Assembly: GCA_039800005.1 (NCBI GenBank)
Contig: JBDLRN010000031.1
Span: 1-64,000 of the forward strand
Reading direction: 5' to 3'
Source of the DNA: Casp-actino8 sp039800005
GTDB lineage: Bacteria > Actinomycetota > Acidimicrobiia > Acidimicrobiales > Ilumatobacteraceae
DNA length: 64,000 nt
Shown one piece after another: positions 53,605 to 62,385 of this stretch. The notes beneath the pieces are model-generated. The model was not told the origin of the DNA and did no database searches. It saw only the letters and a program-made list of their open reading frames with translations. Position 1 is the first letter of the stretch, and the number at the start of each line of letters is the position of its first letter. The position numbers and the translations under genes are program-made.

Positions 53605-54498
53605 TCACTTGAAGAAGGGAAGGAAGAGAGCGGTCTCGTCACCCAGATTGCTCGGAGTCGCGTATCCGCCCTGGTCCATGATGGTGGACCAGTTTGACTG
53701 CACGTCCTCGGGGGAAAGGTCGGACTTGAAGTAGCCCTTCGTCTCGCCGATGAACACGTGAGCGACGCGTCCGCCACCGACCGAGAACGTCTGACCCGAC
53801 ACCGGACAGTCCTCGTGCGTGAGATAGGCGACCAGCGGCGACACCAGACCCGGATCGAGTTTGTCGGCGAGCGCCCCCATGATGTCCTCGGTCATGCGGG
53901 TGAGGGCGAGCGGCGCGATGGCGTTGGCCTTGATGTTGAACCGCGCGCCTTCGACGGCGAGCACTCGTGTGAAACCCACCAGGCCCATCTTGGCCGCGCC
54001 GTAATTGGTCTGTCCGAAGTTGCCGAAGATGCCGGCGGCCGAAGAGGTGGACACGATGCGTCCGTAGCCCTGTTCGCGCATCTTCACGAAGGCGGGCTTG
54101 GTGACGTGGAAGGCACCCTTCAGGTGTACGTCGAGAACCGGGTTCAAGAGATCGGGCTCCATGTTGTGGAAGGCCTTGTCGCGCAGGATGCCCGCGTTGT
54201 TGACGACGATGTCGACGCGACCGAAGGTGTCGATCGCGGTCTGAACGATGGCGGCACCACCTTCGGGAGTCGCCACCGAATTGGTGTCGGCGACCGCCTC
54301 GCCGCCCAGCGCCTTGATCTCGTCGACCACCTTCTGGGCCGCCGTGGTGCTGGCTCCGGTGCCGTCGACGGATCCGCCCAGATCGTTCACGACCACGAGC
54401 GCACCCCGGCTCGCCATCAAGAGGGCGTGCTGGCGGCCGAGTCCTCCGCCGGCGCCGGTGATGATCGCAACTTTTCCGTCGTAGCCGAGTTCAGCCAT
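53605..54498 (-). CDS. SDR, 17-beta-HSD4-type 3-hydroxyacyl-CoA dehydrogenase
   Basis: A 297-residue short-chain dehydrogenase. TGAGGGLGRQHALLMASRG and VVVNDLGGSVDGTG mark the HSD17B4/MFE-2 dehydrogenase branch, which acts on (3R)-hydroxyacyl-CoA or steroid acyl-CoA. NNAGI, the STSSAAGIFGNFGQTNYGAAK block supplies Ser, Tyr and Lys. The MaoC-like hydratase normally fused in eukaryotes is absent. It is transcribed with the acyl-CoA ligase upstream and an acyl-CoA dehydrogenase downstream. Confidence 0.87.
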   Translation of the reverse strand: MAELGYDGKVAIITGAGGGLGRQHALLMASRGALVVVNDLGGSVDGTGASTTAAQKVVDEIKALGGEAVADTNSVATPEGGAAIVQTAIDTFGRVDIVVNNAGILRDKAFHNMEPDLLNPVLDVHLKGAFHVTKPAFVKMREQGYGRIVSTSSAAGIFGNFGQTNYGAAKMGLVGFTRVLAVEGARFNIKANAIAPLALTRMTEDIMGALADKLDPGLVSPLVAYLTHEDCPVSGQTFSVGGGRVAHVFIGETKGYFKSDLSPEDVQSNWSTIMDQGGYATPSNLGDETALFLPFFK

Positions 54499-54565
54499 GG
54501 TCGTCTCCTGAGATGGGGGGTGGCGCGTGATGGACGCGGCCGTCGAGTCGACGGCGGTCGAGAAA

Positions 54566-56194
54566 CTATCCCAGGGCGGCGACGGCGCGGGCAGTCAGAG
54601 ACTTGTAGTCGAGCTTGCCGTTGCCCGCTCGACCGATCGAGTCGACCGTGATCACGTGCTTGGGAGATTTGTAGGCCGCCAGATGGCGGCGCACGAACGT
54701 CACGAGTTCGGTGGTGTCGATCGATCGGCCGGGAAGCGGTTCGACCAGAGCCGTGACCGCTTGGCCGAAACGATCGTCGGGGACGCCGACCACCGCGGCA
54801 TCGGCCACGTCGGGGTGGGTCTTCAGCGCCTCTTCGACTTCTTCGGGGTAGACCTTCTCGCCACCGGTGTTGATGCACTGACTGCCGCGACCGAGCAGGT
54901 GCACGACGCCGTCGGAGTCGACACGCGCCCAGTCGCCGGGGATCGACCACCGCACACCGTCGAACACCTGGAACGTCGACGCCGACTTCACCTCGTCCTT
55001 GTAGTACCCGATCGGAGTGTGCCCCTTGATGGCGACTCGTCCGAGTTCGTCGCTGCCCGGTGCGACCTCGCGGCCGTCCTCGGTGAGGACCTTGGTGTTG
55101 GGTCCGAGACGGAAACGTGCCGTGGTGGCGGCCGCTGCGTCGATGTCACCGCCTGCCGACGTGGTGTTCTGCGCCATGCCGATCGCCTCGGAGGAACCGA
55201 GCGAGTCGATTATCGTGAGGTTGGGTGCGTGACGTAACAGGCCGGCCTTGGTCTCGGTCGAGAACATCACACCACTCGACACGATGACGCGCAGGCTCGT
55301 GAGGTCCCAACGATCGGGTTCGGCGTCGAGGGCGCGAAGGATCGGCTTGCCGAACGCGTCACCGACGAACGACATCGAGTTCACACGTCGTTCGCTCACG
55401 GTGTCGAGCAGTTCGATCGGATCGAAGTTGCGTCCGGCGAGAGTCACGATGCAACCACCCACCATCAGATTGCTCATCGCGTTGAACAGACCGGTGCCGT
55501 GCATGAGCGGAGCCGCCGGGAGGTTGCGCGGCCCGGGCTTCACCGAACGAGCGTCGAGAATGCTCGAATCGGGGAGCGGAGGAAGAGGGCGGCGATTGCC
55601 CGAATCGAGAGCGAGGATCAGATCCTCCTGTCGCCACATGACACCTTTGGGCATTCCCGTCGTGCCCCCGGTGTAGATGAGCAACAGATCGTCACCCTGG
55701 CGGGGCCACGGCGCGACCGCCGATCGAGTGTCTGCGCACGCCGCCGAGTAGTCGATCGCCCACGAGGGACACGGGCCCGAACCGTCGTCGACCCAGAACC
55801 ACGTGTGAACCTTCGGAACGCGATCACGTGCTTCGGCGACCTTGTCGACGAAGCATCCGTGGAACACCACCGCGACCGAGTCGGAGTCGTCCCAGATGTG
55901 CACCAGTTCGTCGACCGTGTAGCGGTAGTTGGTGTTGACGGGCGCGAGACCGATCTTGAAGGCGGCGAAGACGCTTTCGAGATACTCGGGGCCGTTGTAG
56001 AGGTACTGCGCGAACTTGTCCTGTCGTCGGACACCGGCGGCGAGGAGAGTCGCTGCGATGCCGTCGGCTCGTCGATCGAATTCCGACCACGAGTACACCT
56101 GGCCGCGATGCTCCTGGGCGGGCGCATCGGGGAGACGGCGGGCGATGTGCTCCCAACAGTCGGCGTAGTTCCAGGTGTCGGAAGCGTTCGTCAC
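54566..56194 (-). CDS. Acyl-CoA synthetase (FadD19/FadD17-like)
   Basis: A 542-residue ATP-dependent acyl-CoA ligase of the ANL superfamily. The AMP-binding loop is in LLLIYTGGTTGMPKGVMWR, the A5 motif in DSLGSSEA, and the A8 hinge in GRGSQCINTGGEKVYPEEVE. This pattern is close to the steroid side-chain ligases FadD17/FadD19 of mycobacteria, though fatty acid ligases share much of it. GTG at 56194 is chosen; the acyl-CoA dehydrogenase at 56227 is divergent. Confidence 0.88.
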   Translation of the reverse strand: MTNASDTWNYADCWEHIARRLPDAPAQEHRGQVYSWSEFDRRADGIAATLLAAGVRRQDKFAQYLYNGPEYLESVFAAFKIGLAPVNTNYRYTVDELVHIWDDSDSVAVVFHGCFVDKVAEARDRVPKVHTWFWVDDGSGPCPSWAIDYSAACADTRSAVAPWPRQGDDLLLIYTGGTTGMPKGVMWRQEDLILALDSGNRRPLPPLPDSSILDARSVKPGPRNLPAAPLMHGTGLFNAMSNLMVGGCIVTLAGRNFDPIELLDTVSERRVNSMSFVGDAFGKPILRALDAEPDRWDLTSLRVIVSSGVMFSTETKAGLLRHAPNLTIIDSLGSSEAIGMAQNTTSAGGDIDAAAATTARFRLGPNTKVLTEDGREVAPGSDELGRVAIKGHTPIGYYKDEVKSASTFQVFDGVRWSIPGDWARVDSDGVVHLLGRGSQCINTGGEKVYPEEVEEALKTHPDVADAAVVGVPDDRFGQAVTALVEPLPGRSIDTTELVTFVRRHLAAYKSPKHVITVDSIGRAGNGKLDYKSLTARAVAALG

Positions 56195-56226
56195 GGGATC
56201 GATGGTAGGCCTAGGGTTCGGCTCGT

Positions 56227-57447
56227 ATGGACTTCCAAGTTCCCGGACTCGACGACCCGCGTCGCACCGTGGTGCGCGATTGGCTCGCTGAACATCCGAA
56301 TCCGACCGGACGTGAGTTGGCCGAAGCCGGGTACGTGGCCCCGCACTGGCCCGAGCCGTACGGTCTCGGTGCCGATCCCGTGCATCAGATCGTGATCGAC
56401 GACGAACTCGCCAAAGCCGGTGTGCGTCGGCCGGCGAATCCGATCGGTATCGGTTGGGCCGGACCCACGATTCTCTTCGCCGGTACCGAGGAGCAGAAGA
56501 AGCGCCATCTCGTTCCACTGCTCTCCGGCGAAGAGTTCTGGTGTCAGCTCTTCAGCGAACCCGGCAGTGGAAGCGACCTCGCCAATCTCGGGACCCGAGC
56601 CGTTCGTGACGGCGACGAGTACGTGGTGAACGGCCAGAAGATCTGGACGAGTGGGGCCCAGTTCGCCAAGTTCGGGATTCTCGTGGCGCGAACCGATCCG
56701 AACGCACCCAAGCACCGCGGCGTCTCGTACTTCATCTGTCCGATGGATCTGCCGGGCATCGAGATCCGACCGATCACCGAGATGACCGGAGCGCAGACCT
56801 TCAACGAAGTCTTCTTCACCGACGTGCGCATTCCGGCCGCCAACCTGGTGGGTCAGGAGGGCGACGGTTGGCGGCTCGCCAAGGTCACGCTCGGCAACGA
56901 GCGGGTGTCGTTGTCGAGCGGCGGCGTGTTGTGGGGGAGCGGGCCCACCGCACTCGAGATGATCGACGCCGTTCGCGAGCGTGGTCCGGTGACCGATCCG
57001 GTGATGCGTCAGCGGCTCGCCGACGTCTACATCGAACACGTTCTGCTCGACCTGATTCGCATGCGCACTCTGTCGGCACGCATCAAGGGATCTCAGCCCG
57101 GTCCCGAGGCCAGCATTCGCAAGATCCTCGCCGACGAACACGGTCAGCACGTGATGGAAGTGGCTCGTGACCTGCTCGGAGCGGAGGGAATGCTCCACCA
57201 GCGTCTCGAGCAGACGCCAGCCACGGCGATGTCGTTGCGAGGTGGGAACGGCGGTGGAGTGGGGCTGCGGTCGCTCGACCATCACGGGTGGTTCGACGGG
57301 TACATGTTCGCCCGTGCGCTCACCATCGGTGGTGGCACCGGAGAGGTGCAGCGCAACATCGTGGCCGAGCGCGTTCTCGGTCTGCCTCACGACGTCGACG
57401 TCCTTCAGGGGATGACGTGGGCCGAGACACAGCGTCGCTCGTCCTAG
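56227..57447 (+). CDS. Acyl-CoA dehydrogenase
   Basis: A 406-residue FadE-type acyl-CoA dehydrogenase: WCQLFSEPGSGSDLAN in the FAD site, WTSGAQFAKF, and GGGTGEVQRNIVAERVLGLP at the C-terminus. It is the second such gene in this block; mycobacterial steroid pathways use alpha2beta2 heterodimers, and the pair divergent from one another could form one. The start codon ATG at 56227 is 32 bases from the divergent ligase gene. Confidence 0.87.
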   Translation: MDFQVPGLDDPRRTVVRDWLAEHPNPTGRELAEAGYVAPHWPEPYGLGADPVHQIVIDDELAKAGVRRPANPIGIGWAGPTILFAGTEEQKKRHLVPLLSGEEFWCQLFSEPGSGSDLANLGTRAVRDGDEYVVNGQKIWTSGAQFAKFGILVARTDPNAPKHRGVSYFICPMDLPGIEIRPITEMTGAQTFNEVFFTDVRIPAANLVGQEGDGWRLAKVTLGNERVSLSSGGVLWGSGPTALEMIDAVRERGPVTDPVMRQRLADVYIEHVLLDLIRMRTLSARIKGSQPGPEASIRKILADEHGQHVMEVARDLLGAEGMLHQRLEQTPATAMSLRGGNGGGVGLRSLDHHGWFDGYMFARALTIGGGTGEVQRNIVAERVLGLPHDVDVLQGMTWAETQRRSS

Positions 57448-57530
57448 CAGAGTTCGGGCTGGCGTCGAACTGGCTGAGCTCGGCAGAGCAGCGTTCGGAT
57501 GACGCGTCGGCTCGCCCCTAACGTGCGACC

Positions 57531-58748
57531 ATGACCGATCTCGCCGCGCGTTCCGATCGCCGGGTCCACGACCTGCTCGACCCCGACTTCTATCGCAGCA
57601 ATCCGCACGACGCTTGGAGTTGGATGCGGGCGAACGAGCCCGTGTACCGCGATCAGCGAAACGGTCTCTGGGGGATCACCAAACACGCCGACATCCAAGA
57701 AGTGGAGCGTCGCTCGCAGGTGTTCGTGTCGAGTCTCGGCTATCGAGCGAATTGGTCGGCCGAGGAGATCAACATGATCGCCCAGGACGATCCTCGGCAC
57801 CGGTCGCAGCGCATGTTGGTTCAGCCGCATCTCACGCAGCGCGCCGTGGGTGAACGTCGTTCCGAGATCGAGGAGCTCGTCGACGAACTCGTCGCGGCCA
57901 TGGTGGCGAACGGTCTCGATCGAGTGGAGTTCGTCTCGGCTTTCGCCGCTCAGTTGCCGGCACGCACCACGTGTCGACTTCTCGGTTTCCCCGAGGAGAT
58001 GTGGCCGCAGCTCAAGTCGTGGAGTGAGCGGCTCATGCGCGTCGACATGATCCACCGCGATGGTGATCAGTTCAGTCAGTTCATCGACGCCAACATGGAG
58101 TTCGCGGCGATGGTCGGCATGCTCGCACCGTCGAAGATCGACGCGGCGGCCAAGGGTTGTCCGATGCACGACTTCATGACGTTGTGGCTCACCGAGCCGG
58201 TCGACGGAGCGCCCTTGTCGCCCGAAGCCGTCGTGCACGAGACCGGTCTCTTCATCGCCGGTGGCGCCGAAACGACGCGAACGGCGTTGAGTCACGGTTT
58301 GCGAGCCTTCGCCGATCACCCCGATCAATGGGACGCCATGGCGGACGACCCGTCCTTGGTGGCGGGCGCGGTCGACGAAGTACTCCGCTTCGTGACCCCG
58401 CTCAACAACATGTTCCGGCGCGCGGCCGTGGACGCCGAGGTGCGGGGTCAGAAGATCCGAAGGGGCGATCGTCTGGTCCTGCTGTATCCGTCGGCCAATC
58501 GCGACGAGGACGTGTTCGTCGAGCCGCACCGGTTCGACATACGGAGAAATCCGAATCCGCACGTGGCCTTCGGGTTCGGGACTCACTTGTGCGTCGGAGC
58601 CAATTTCGCTCGCGCTTCGCTGGCCGCGGCGTTCGGAACCTTGTCTCGACGTTTTCAGGCGCCGGTCGTGGTGTCGGAGCCCGACGTCGAGCCGAACATC
58701 TTCGCCCGTGCGGTTCGCGAGTTCGAGGTGACGTTCCGTTCTCGTTGA
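57531..58748 (+). CDS. Cytochrome P450
   Basis: A 405-residue haem monooxygenase. The haem ligand Cys354 is in FGFGTHLCVG, the I-helix oxygen-binding motif in IAGGAETTRTAL and the ExxR motif in the K helix around EVLRF. It is a soluble, three-component type P450 needing ferredoxin partners, none of which is in the window. Next to steroid- or lipid-type genes it may hydroxylate a terminal carbon. It lies 83 bases after the acyl-CoA dehydrogenase; no gene fits the gap. Confidence 0.9.
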   Translation: MTDLAARSDRRVHDLLDPDFYRSNPHDAWSWMRANEPVYRDQRNGLWGITKHADIQEVERRSQVFVSSLGYRANWSAEEINMIAQDDPRHRSQRMLVQPHLTQRAVGERRSEIEELVDELVAAMVANGLDRVEFVSAFAAQLPARTTCRLLGFPEEMWPQLKSWSERLMRVDMIHRDGDQFSQFIDANMEFAAMVGMLAPSKIDAAAKGCPMHDFMTLWLTEPVDGAPLSPEAVVHETGLFIAGGAETTRTALSHGLRAFADHPDQWDAMADDPSLVAGAVDEVLRFVTPLNNMFRRAAVDAEVRGQKIRRGDRLVLLYPSANRDEDVFVEPHRFDIRRNPNPHVAFGFGTHLCVGANFARASLAAAFGTLSRRFQAPVVVSEPDVEPNIFARAVREFEVTFRSR

Positions 58749-58845
58749 AGACCCGTTGTCTAGGCTGGCGACGTCGCGCTTCGTGTCACGAGGCGTTGGG
58801 GGGTCGTCGACGAGATCGAGGTCGGTGGGAGCGAAGGGGGAGTCC

Positions 58846-59466
58846 GTGAAGAGAGTTCGACGCAGATCTGAGGCGGCACCGCATCCGACGCGTGTCGCCC
58901 TGCTCGACGTGACCAAGCGGCTCATCGCCGAACACGGCACCGACGGCTTCACCGTGGAGATGGTGCTCTCGGAATCGGGTATTTCCCGGGGTTCGCTCTA
59001 CCACCATTTCGAGGACTTCCCTGATCTGGTCGAGTCGGCGCTGGTCGAGGTCAATCGGAGTTACGTGGAGTCCAGTATCGAGTTGACCGCACGAGCGGTC
59101 GGTGCCGTCACGACCAAGGAGGACTTCCTGGCCGCCATCAACCTCGTGACGTCGACACTTCACTCCGAGGAGCGGTTCAAGGCGCGTATCGACCGCGTCC
59201 GCATGATCGCCCTCTGCGCCGACAGTCCGTCGTTCCGTCAGAAGTTCGGCGAGGCGCAGGCCGAACTCATCGAGAACCTGGCCGAGGTGATCGGTGACGC
59301 ACAAGCCCGGGGTTGGGTCCGAGCCGATTTCGACCCCAAGGCCCTGGCCACCTTCATGAGCGCTTACACCATCGGGGTCACGCTGAACGACGTCTCGGCC
59401 GACCCGATCTCGTTCGAGTCGTGGAACACACTCGTCCGTGACGTCGTGAGCCGATTCTTGAACTGA
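58846..59466 (+). CDS. TetR family transcriptional regulator
   Basis: A 206-residue repressor. The helix-turn-helix lies in FTVEMVLSESGISRGSLYHHFEDFPDLVESAL near residues 30-60, and the C-terminal ligand-binding domain is helical. GTG at 58846 has AAGGGGGAG upstream, fixing the start; the longer frame beginning at 58756 is rejected. It probably controls the adjacent P450/acyl-CoA genes or the metal uptake operon downstream; a perfect palindrome sits between it and that operon. Confidence 0.85.
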   Translation: MKRVRRRSEAAPHPTRVALLDVTKRLIAEHGTDGFTVEMVLSESGISRGSLYHHFEDFPDLVESALVEVNRSYVESSIELTARAVGAVTTKEDFLAAINLVTSTLHSEERFKARIDRVRMIALCADSPSFRQKFGEAQAELIENLAEVIGDAQARGWVRADFDPKALATFMSAYTIGVTLNDVSADPISFESWNTLVRDVVSRFLN

Positions 59467-59497
59467 GTCGCGGCCGGCCGTTCGTCCCGTGGGGCTT

Positions 59498-59518
59498 TCC
59501 TGACCGGATCGGTCAGGA
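59498..59518. promoter_or_regulatory. 21-bp palindrome, candidate operator or terminator
   Basis: TCCTGACCG, GAT, CGGTCAGGA is a perfect 9-bp inverted repeat, 32 bases after the tetR stop and 46 bases before the metal-binding lipoprotein start. It is long enough for a dimeric repressor. The following ATTTACGC is not a T tract, so termination is less likely. Confidence 0.55.
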
Positions 59519-59563
59519 TTTACGCATCTAGCAGGACTTTCTTCCCGGCGGTAGGTTGCTGTC

Positions 59564-60622
59564 ATGGCCCCCCGTCATTCTCGAGGTCGTCCGGCCTGGG
59601 CTCTCGCGGTTTTACTGCTGATTGCGTCCTGCGGATCCGACGACGCAGAGGATTCGACATCGGACACGTCGACCGCCGAACCGTGCCCGATGCCGTCGGC
59701 TGTCGAGGGCCGACCTCTCGTCGTCGCCACCACGGTGGCTCCCATCACCAGCATCGTCGCCAACGTCGCGGCGGGTACCCCGACCCGGATCACCGGTGTC
59801 GTGCCCGAAGGCACCAACAGTCACACCTTCGAACCGCCGCCGAGCGCGGCGGCCACTCTGGAGGACGCCGATGTGGTGTTCATCAACGGTCTGGTGCTCG
59901 AGGAACCGACCAAGGAATTGGCGTTGGCCAATCAGCGTGACGGTTCGATCATCTGCGAACTCGGCACGACGATCCTGCCCGAGTCCGAATTCATCTACGA
60001 CTTCTCGTTCCCGCTCGAAGGCGGCAAGCCCAATCCGCACCTCTGGACCAATCCGCCGATGGTGGTCGAGTACGCCGAGCTCGCGCGCGATGTCCTGAGC
60101 GCCGCCGATCCGGCCCACTCTGAGCAGTACGCGACGAATTTCGAGGCGTTCCAAACGAAAGTCGACGCGCTCGACGAAGCGGTCCGTGCGGCATCGGCCA
60201 CCATGACCGTCGAGCAGCGGCAGCTGCTGACCTACCACGACGCTTACGCGTACTTCGCCAAGGAGTACGACTGGAACGTGATCGGCGCGATCCAGCCGTC
60301 GTCGTTCGACGAGCCGACCGCCAGCGAAGTCGCCGATCTCATCGAGCAGGTGAAGGATGCCGGCGTCTCGGCCATCTTCGGCAGCGAGGTCTTTCCCTCC
60401 GACGTGCTGGAGCAGATCGGCAACGAGACCGGGGTGCGATACGTCGACGTGCTGCGCGACGACGACCTGCCCGGCGCCCCCGGCGATCCGGAGCATTCGT
60501 GGCTGGGTCTGATGCGTTTCAACTACATCACCATGGTCGAGGCCTTGGGTGGCGATGCCTCGGCCTTCGAATCCATCGACACGACCGATGTCGGTCCCGA
60601 CACGGCGGTGTATCCCCAATGA
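59564..60622 (+). CDS. Zinc-type ABC transporter substrate-binding lipoprotein
   Basis: A 352-residue cluster A-I binding protein with lipobox Cys23 (LLIASC). Metal ligands fit three histidines, His87, His159 and His225 (the last in TYHDAYAYF), plus Glu275; the third histidine replaces the Glu of manganese-binding PsaA types, so zinc is the more likely metal. The His-rich loop of E. coli ZnuA is missing. It starts an operon with an ATPase and a permease, linked by ATGA overlap. Confidence 0.82.
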   Translation: MAPRHSRGRPAWALAVLLLIASCGSDDAEDSTSDTSTAEPCPMPSAVEGRPLVVATTVAPITSIVANVAAGTPTRITGVVPEGTNSHTFEPPPSAAATLEDADVVFINGLVLEEPTKELALANQRDGSIICELGTTILPESEFIYDFSFPLEGGKPNPHLWTNPPMVVEYAELARDVLSAADPAHSEQYATNFEAFQTKVDALDEAVRAASATMTVEQRQLLTYHDAYAYFAKEYDWNVIGAIQPSSFDEPTASEVADLIEQVKDAGVSAIFGSEVFPSDVLEQIGNETGVRYVDVLRDDDLPGAPGDPEHSWLGLMRFNYITMVEALGGDASAFESIDTTDVGPDTAVYPQ

Positions 60623-61452
60623 TGAATTTTTCCTCTCCCGTTCCCTCGGCCCGTTTGGCGGTCGAACCACTCGTCGTGTTCGAGCACGTGTCGTGTTCGT
60701 ACGGCGACGCACCGGTCATCGAAGCGGTGGACTTCACCGTCGCGCCGGGCGAATTCGTCGGCATCGTCGGCCCGTCGGGTTCGGGCAAGACGACGGTGCT
60801 CCGGGCGCTCTTGGGAGCGGTGAAACCCGTGCACGGTTCGGTCCGCCGACGAGCCGGTCTGCGGCTGTCGTACGTGCCCCAACTCGAGACCGTCGACTGG
60901 AACTTCCCGGTGACGGTTCGAGAGGTGGTGGCCATGAGCCGACCCACTCGTTCCTGGTGGCCTCGGATGAGCAAGGACGAGATCTGCGAGATCGACGGCG
61001 TACTCGAACGTCTCGGTCTCGAGGGTCTGGGCGGTCGACACATTCGCGAACTGTCAGGGGGCCAGCAGCAGCGAGTCTTCTTGGCTCGGGCGTTGCTTCA
61101 GGATCCCGATCTGCTGGTGCTCGACGAACCCACGGCAGGTGTCGACGTGCGGACTCGACACGAGGTGTTGCACGTGTTGGCCGACCTCAACGAGGGCTCG
61201 TCGGGAACGCGCGAAATGGCGATCGTCCTCACCACTCACGACTTGAACGGGTTGGCGGCCCACCTGCCGCGACTCATCTGTTTCAACCGCACGGTGGTGG
61301 CCGACGGTCCTCCCGATCAGGTTCTGCAGCCGTACTTCCTGGAGCGCACATACGGTGCACCGATGGAAGTGCTGCAACACGGAGGAATGCCGGTCGTGGT
61401 CGAGCACGGTGGTGACGACTTGCGAATTCGACTCACCCGCCGCGGGGCCTGA
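60619..61452 (+). CDS. Metal ABC transporter ATPase
   Basis: A 277-residue ABC ATPase. Walker A GPSGSGKT is near residue 50, the signature LSGGQQQR near 145, Walker B LLVLDEP near 162. The SYVPQLETVDWNFPVTVREVV stretch with its Q-loop is typical of the Zn/Mn family. Start ATG at 60619 overlaps the lipoprotein stop (ATGA); a second ATG follows at once. It powers the adjacent permease. Confidence 0.88.
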   Translation: MMNFSSPVPSARLAVEPLVVFEHVSCSYGDAPVIEAVDFTVAPGEFVGIVGPSGSGKTTVLRALLGAVKPVHGSVRRRAGLRLSYVPQLETVDWNFPVTVREVVAMSRPTRSWWPRMSKDEICEIDGVLERLGLEGLGGRHIRELSGGQQQRVFLARALLQDPDLLVLDEPTAGVDVRTRHEVLHVLADLNEGSSGTREMAIVLTTHDLNGLAAHLPRLICFNRTVVADGPPDQVLQPYFLERTYGAPMEVLQHGGMPVVVEHGGDDLRIRLTRRGA

Positions 61453-61454
61453 CG

Positions 61455-62312
61455 ATGAGCCTTATCTGGGCTTTCGACGCCGCAGAACCCTTTCGCTACG
61501 AGTTCTTCCGCAACGGTTTGGTGATTGCCGGGTTGGCTGGCGCATTGTGCGGACTCATCGGCGTGTTCGTCGTGTTGCGCAACATGAGCTACATCGGCCA
61601 CGGTCTCAGTCATGCCGTGTTCGGCGGGGCCGCCCTCGCCGCAGTGCTCGACTTCAACTATTTCGTCGGAGCCGGTCTCTGGGGTTTGTTGTCGGGGCTC
61701 ATGATCGGGCGGGTGTCTCGACGCCGGATCATCGGCGCCGATGCCGCCATCGGTGTGGTGACCACGGCGTCGTTCGCGCTCGGTCTGGCTCTGCAAGCCC
61801 GGTACGGGCAGGCCGCCCGCAGCATCGACGCGGTGCTCTTCGGCAACGTGCTCGGGGTGTTCCCGTCCGACATCGCCGCGGTGGCCGGGGTCGCCATCGC
61901 GAGTGTCGTGGTGGTCGTGGTTCTGTACCGACGATTGTTGTTCTCGACCTTCGATCCCGAAGTGGCGAGTGTGAGCGGGGTCAACGTCCCCGCCATGGAA
62001 GCCATGCTCATGCTGCTCCTGTCGGCGACGATTCTCGTGACCGTGCGCGTGATCGGAGTGCTCCTGATCTCGGCCCTCCTCGTGCTGCCAGCGGCCGCGT
62101 CGCGCATGCTGACCAATTCGTTCGGTCGCATGCTCTGGCTGTCACCGGCCCTCGGAACGGTGTTCGGGGTCGTGGGAATGTACGCCAGTTGGTACGCCGA
62201 CGTGCCGAGCGGGGCCGTGATCATCCTGACCGGGACGGCGGTGTTCGCGGCGGTGTACGCGGTGGTCGGTGTGCGGGGACGCCGCCGGGTCGCCCACCTC
62301 GGCCACACCTGA
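61455..62312 (+). CDS. Metal ABC transporter permease
   Basis: A 285-residue permease of the ZnuB/MntB (ABC-3) family with about eight membrane segments, including SHAVFGGAALAAVLDF and the later ATMLLLLSATILVTVRVIGVLLISALL block. It forms the channel used by the two upstream gene products. It starts three bases past the ATPase stop. A long inverted repeat follows the stop. Confidence 0.9.
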   Translation: MSLIWAFDAAEPFRYEFFRNGLVIAGLAGALCGLIGVFVVLRNMSYIGHGLSHAVFGGAALAAVLDFNYFVGAGLWGLLSGLMIGRVSRRRIIGADAAIGVVTTASFALGLALQARYGQAARSIDAVLFGNVLGVFPSDIAAVAGVAIASVVVVVVLYRRLLFSTFDPEVASVSGVNVPAMEAMLMLLLSATILVTVRVIGVLLISALLVLPAAASRMLTNSFGRMLWLSPALGTVFGVVGMYASWYADVPSGAVIILTGTAVFAAVYAVVGVRGRRRVAHLGHT

Positions 62313-62342
62313 CCCCCCACCATTTCCGACGGAATTCACCCA

Positions 62343-62385
62343 CTCTGTAGCGCAAGTTCTCCTATGTGGAACTTGCGCTACAGAG
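62343..62385. repeat. Long inverted repeat, 17-bp arms
   Basis: CTCTGTAGCGCAAGTTC and its exact complement GAACTTGCGCTACAGAG flank a nine-base loop (62360-62368). It lies between convergent genes and covers the stop codon of the reverse-strand gene. Neither side has a T tract, so a REP-type repeat or an unusual bidirectional terminator is possible. Confidence 0.9.

Noticed and set aside
58756..58845. Longer tetR start
   Set aside because: Added residues are unlike TetR N-termini and GTG at 58846 has a strong ribosome-binding site.
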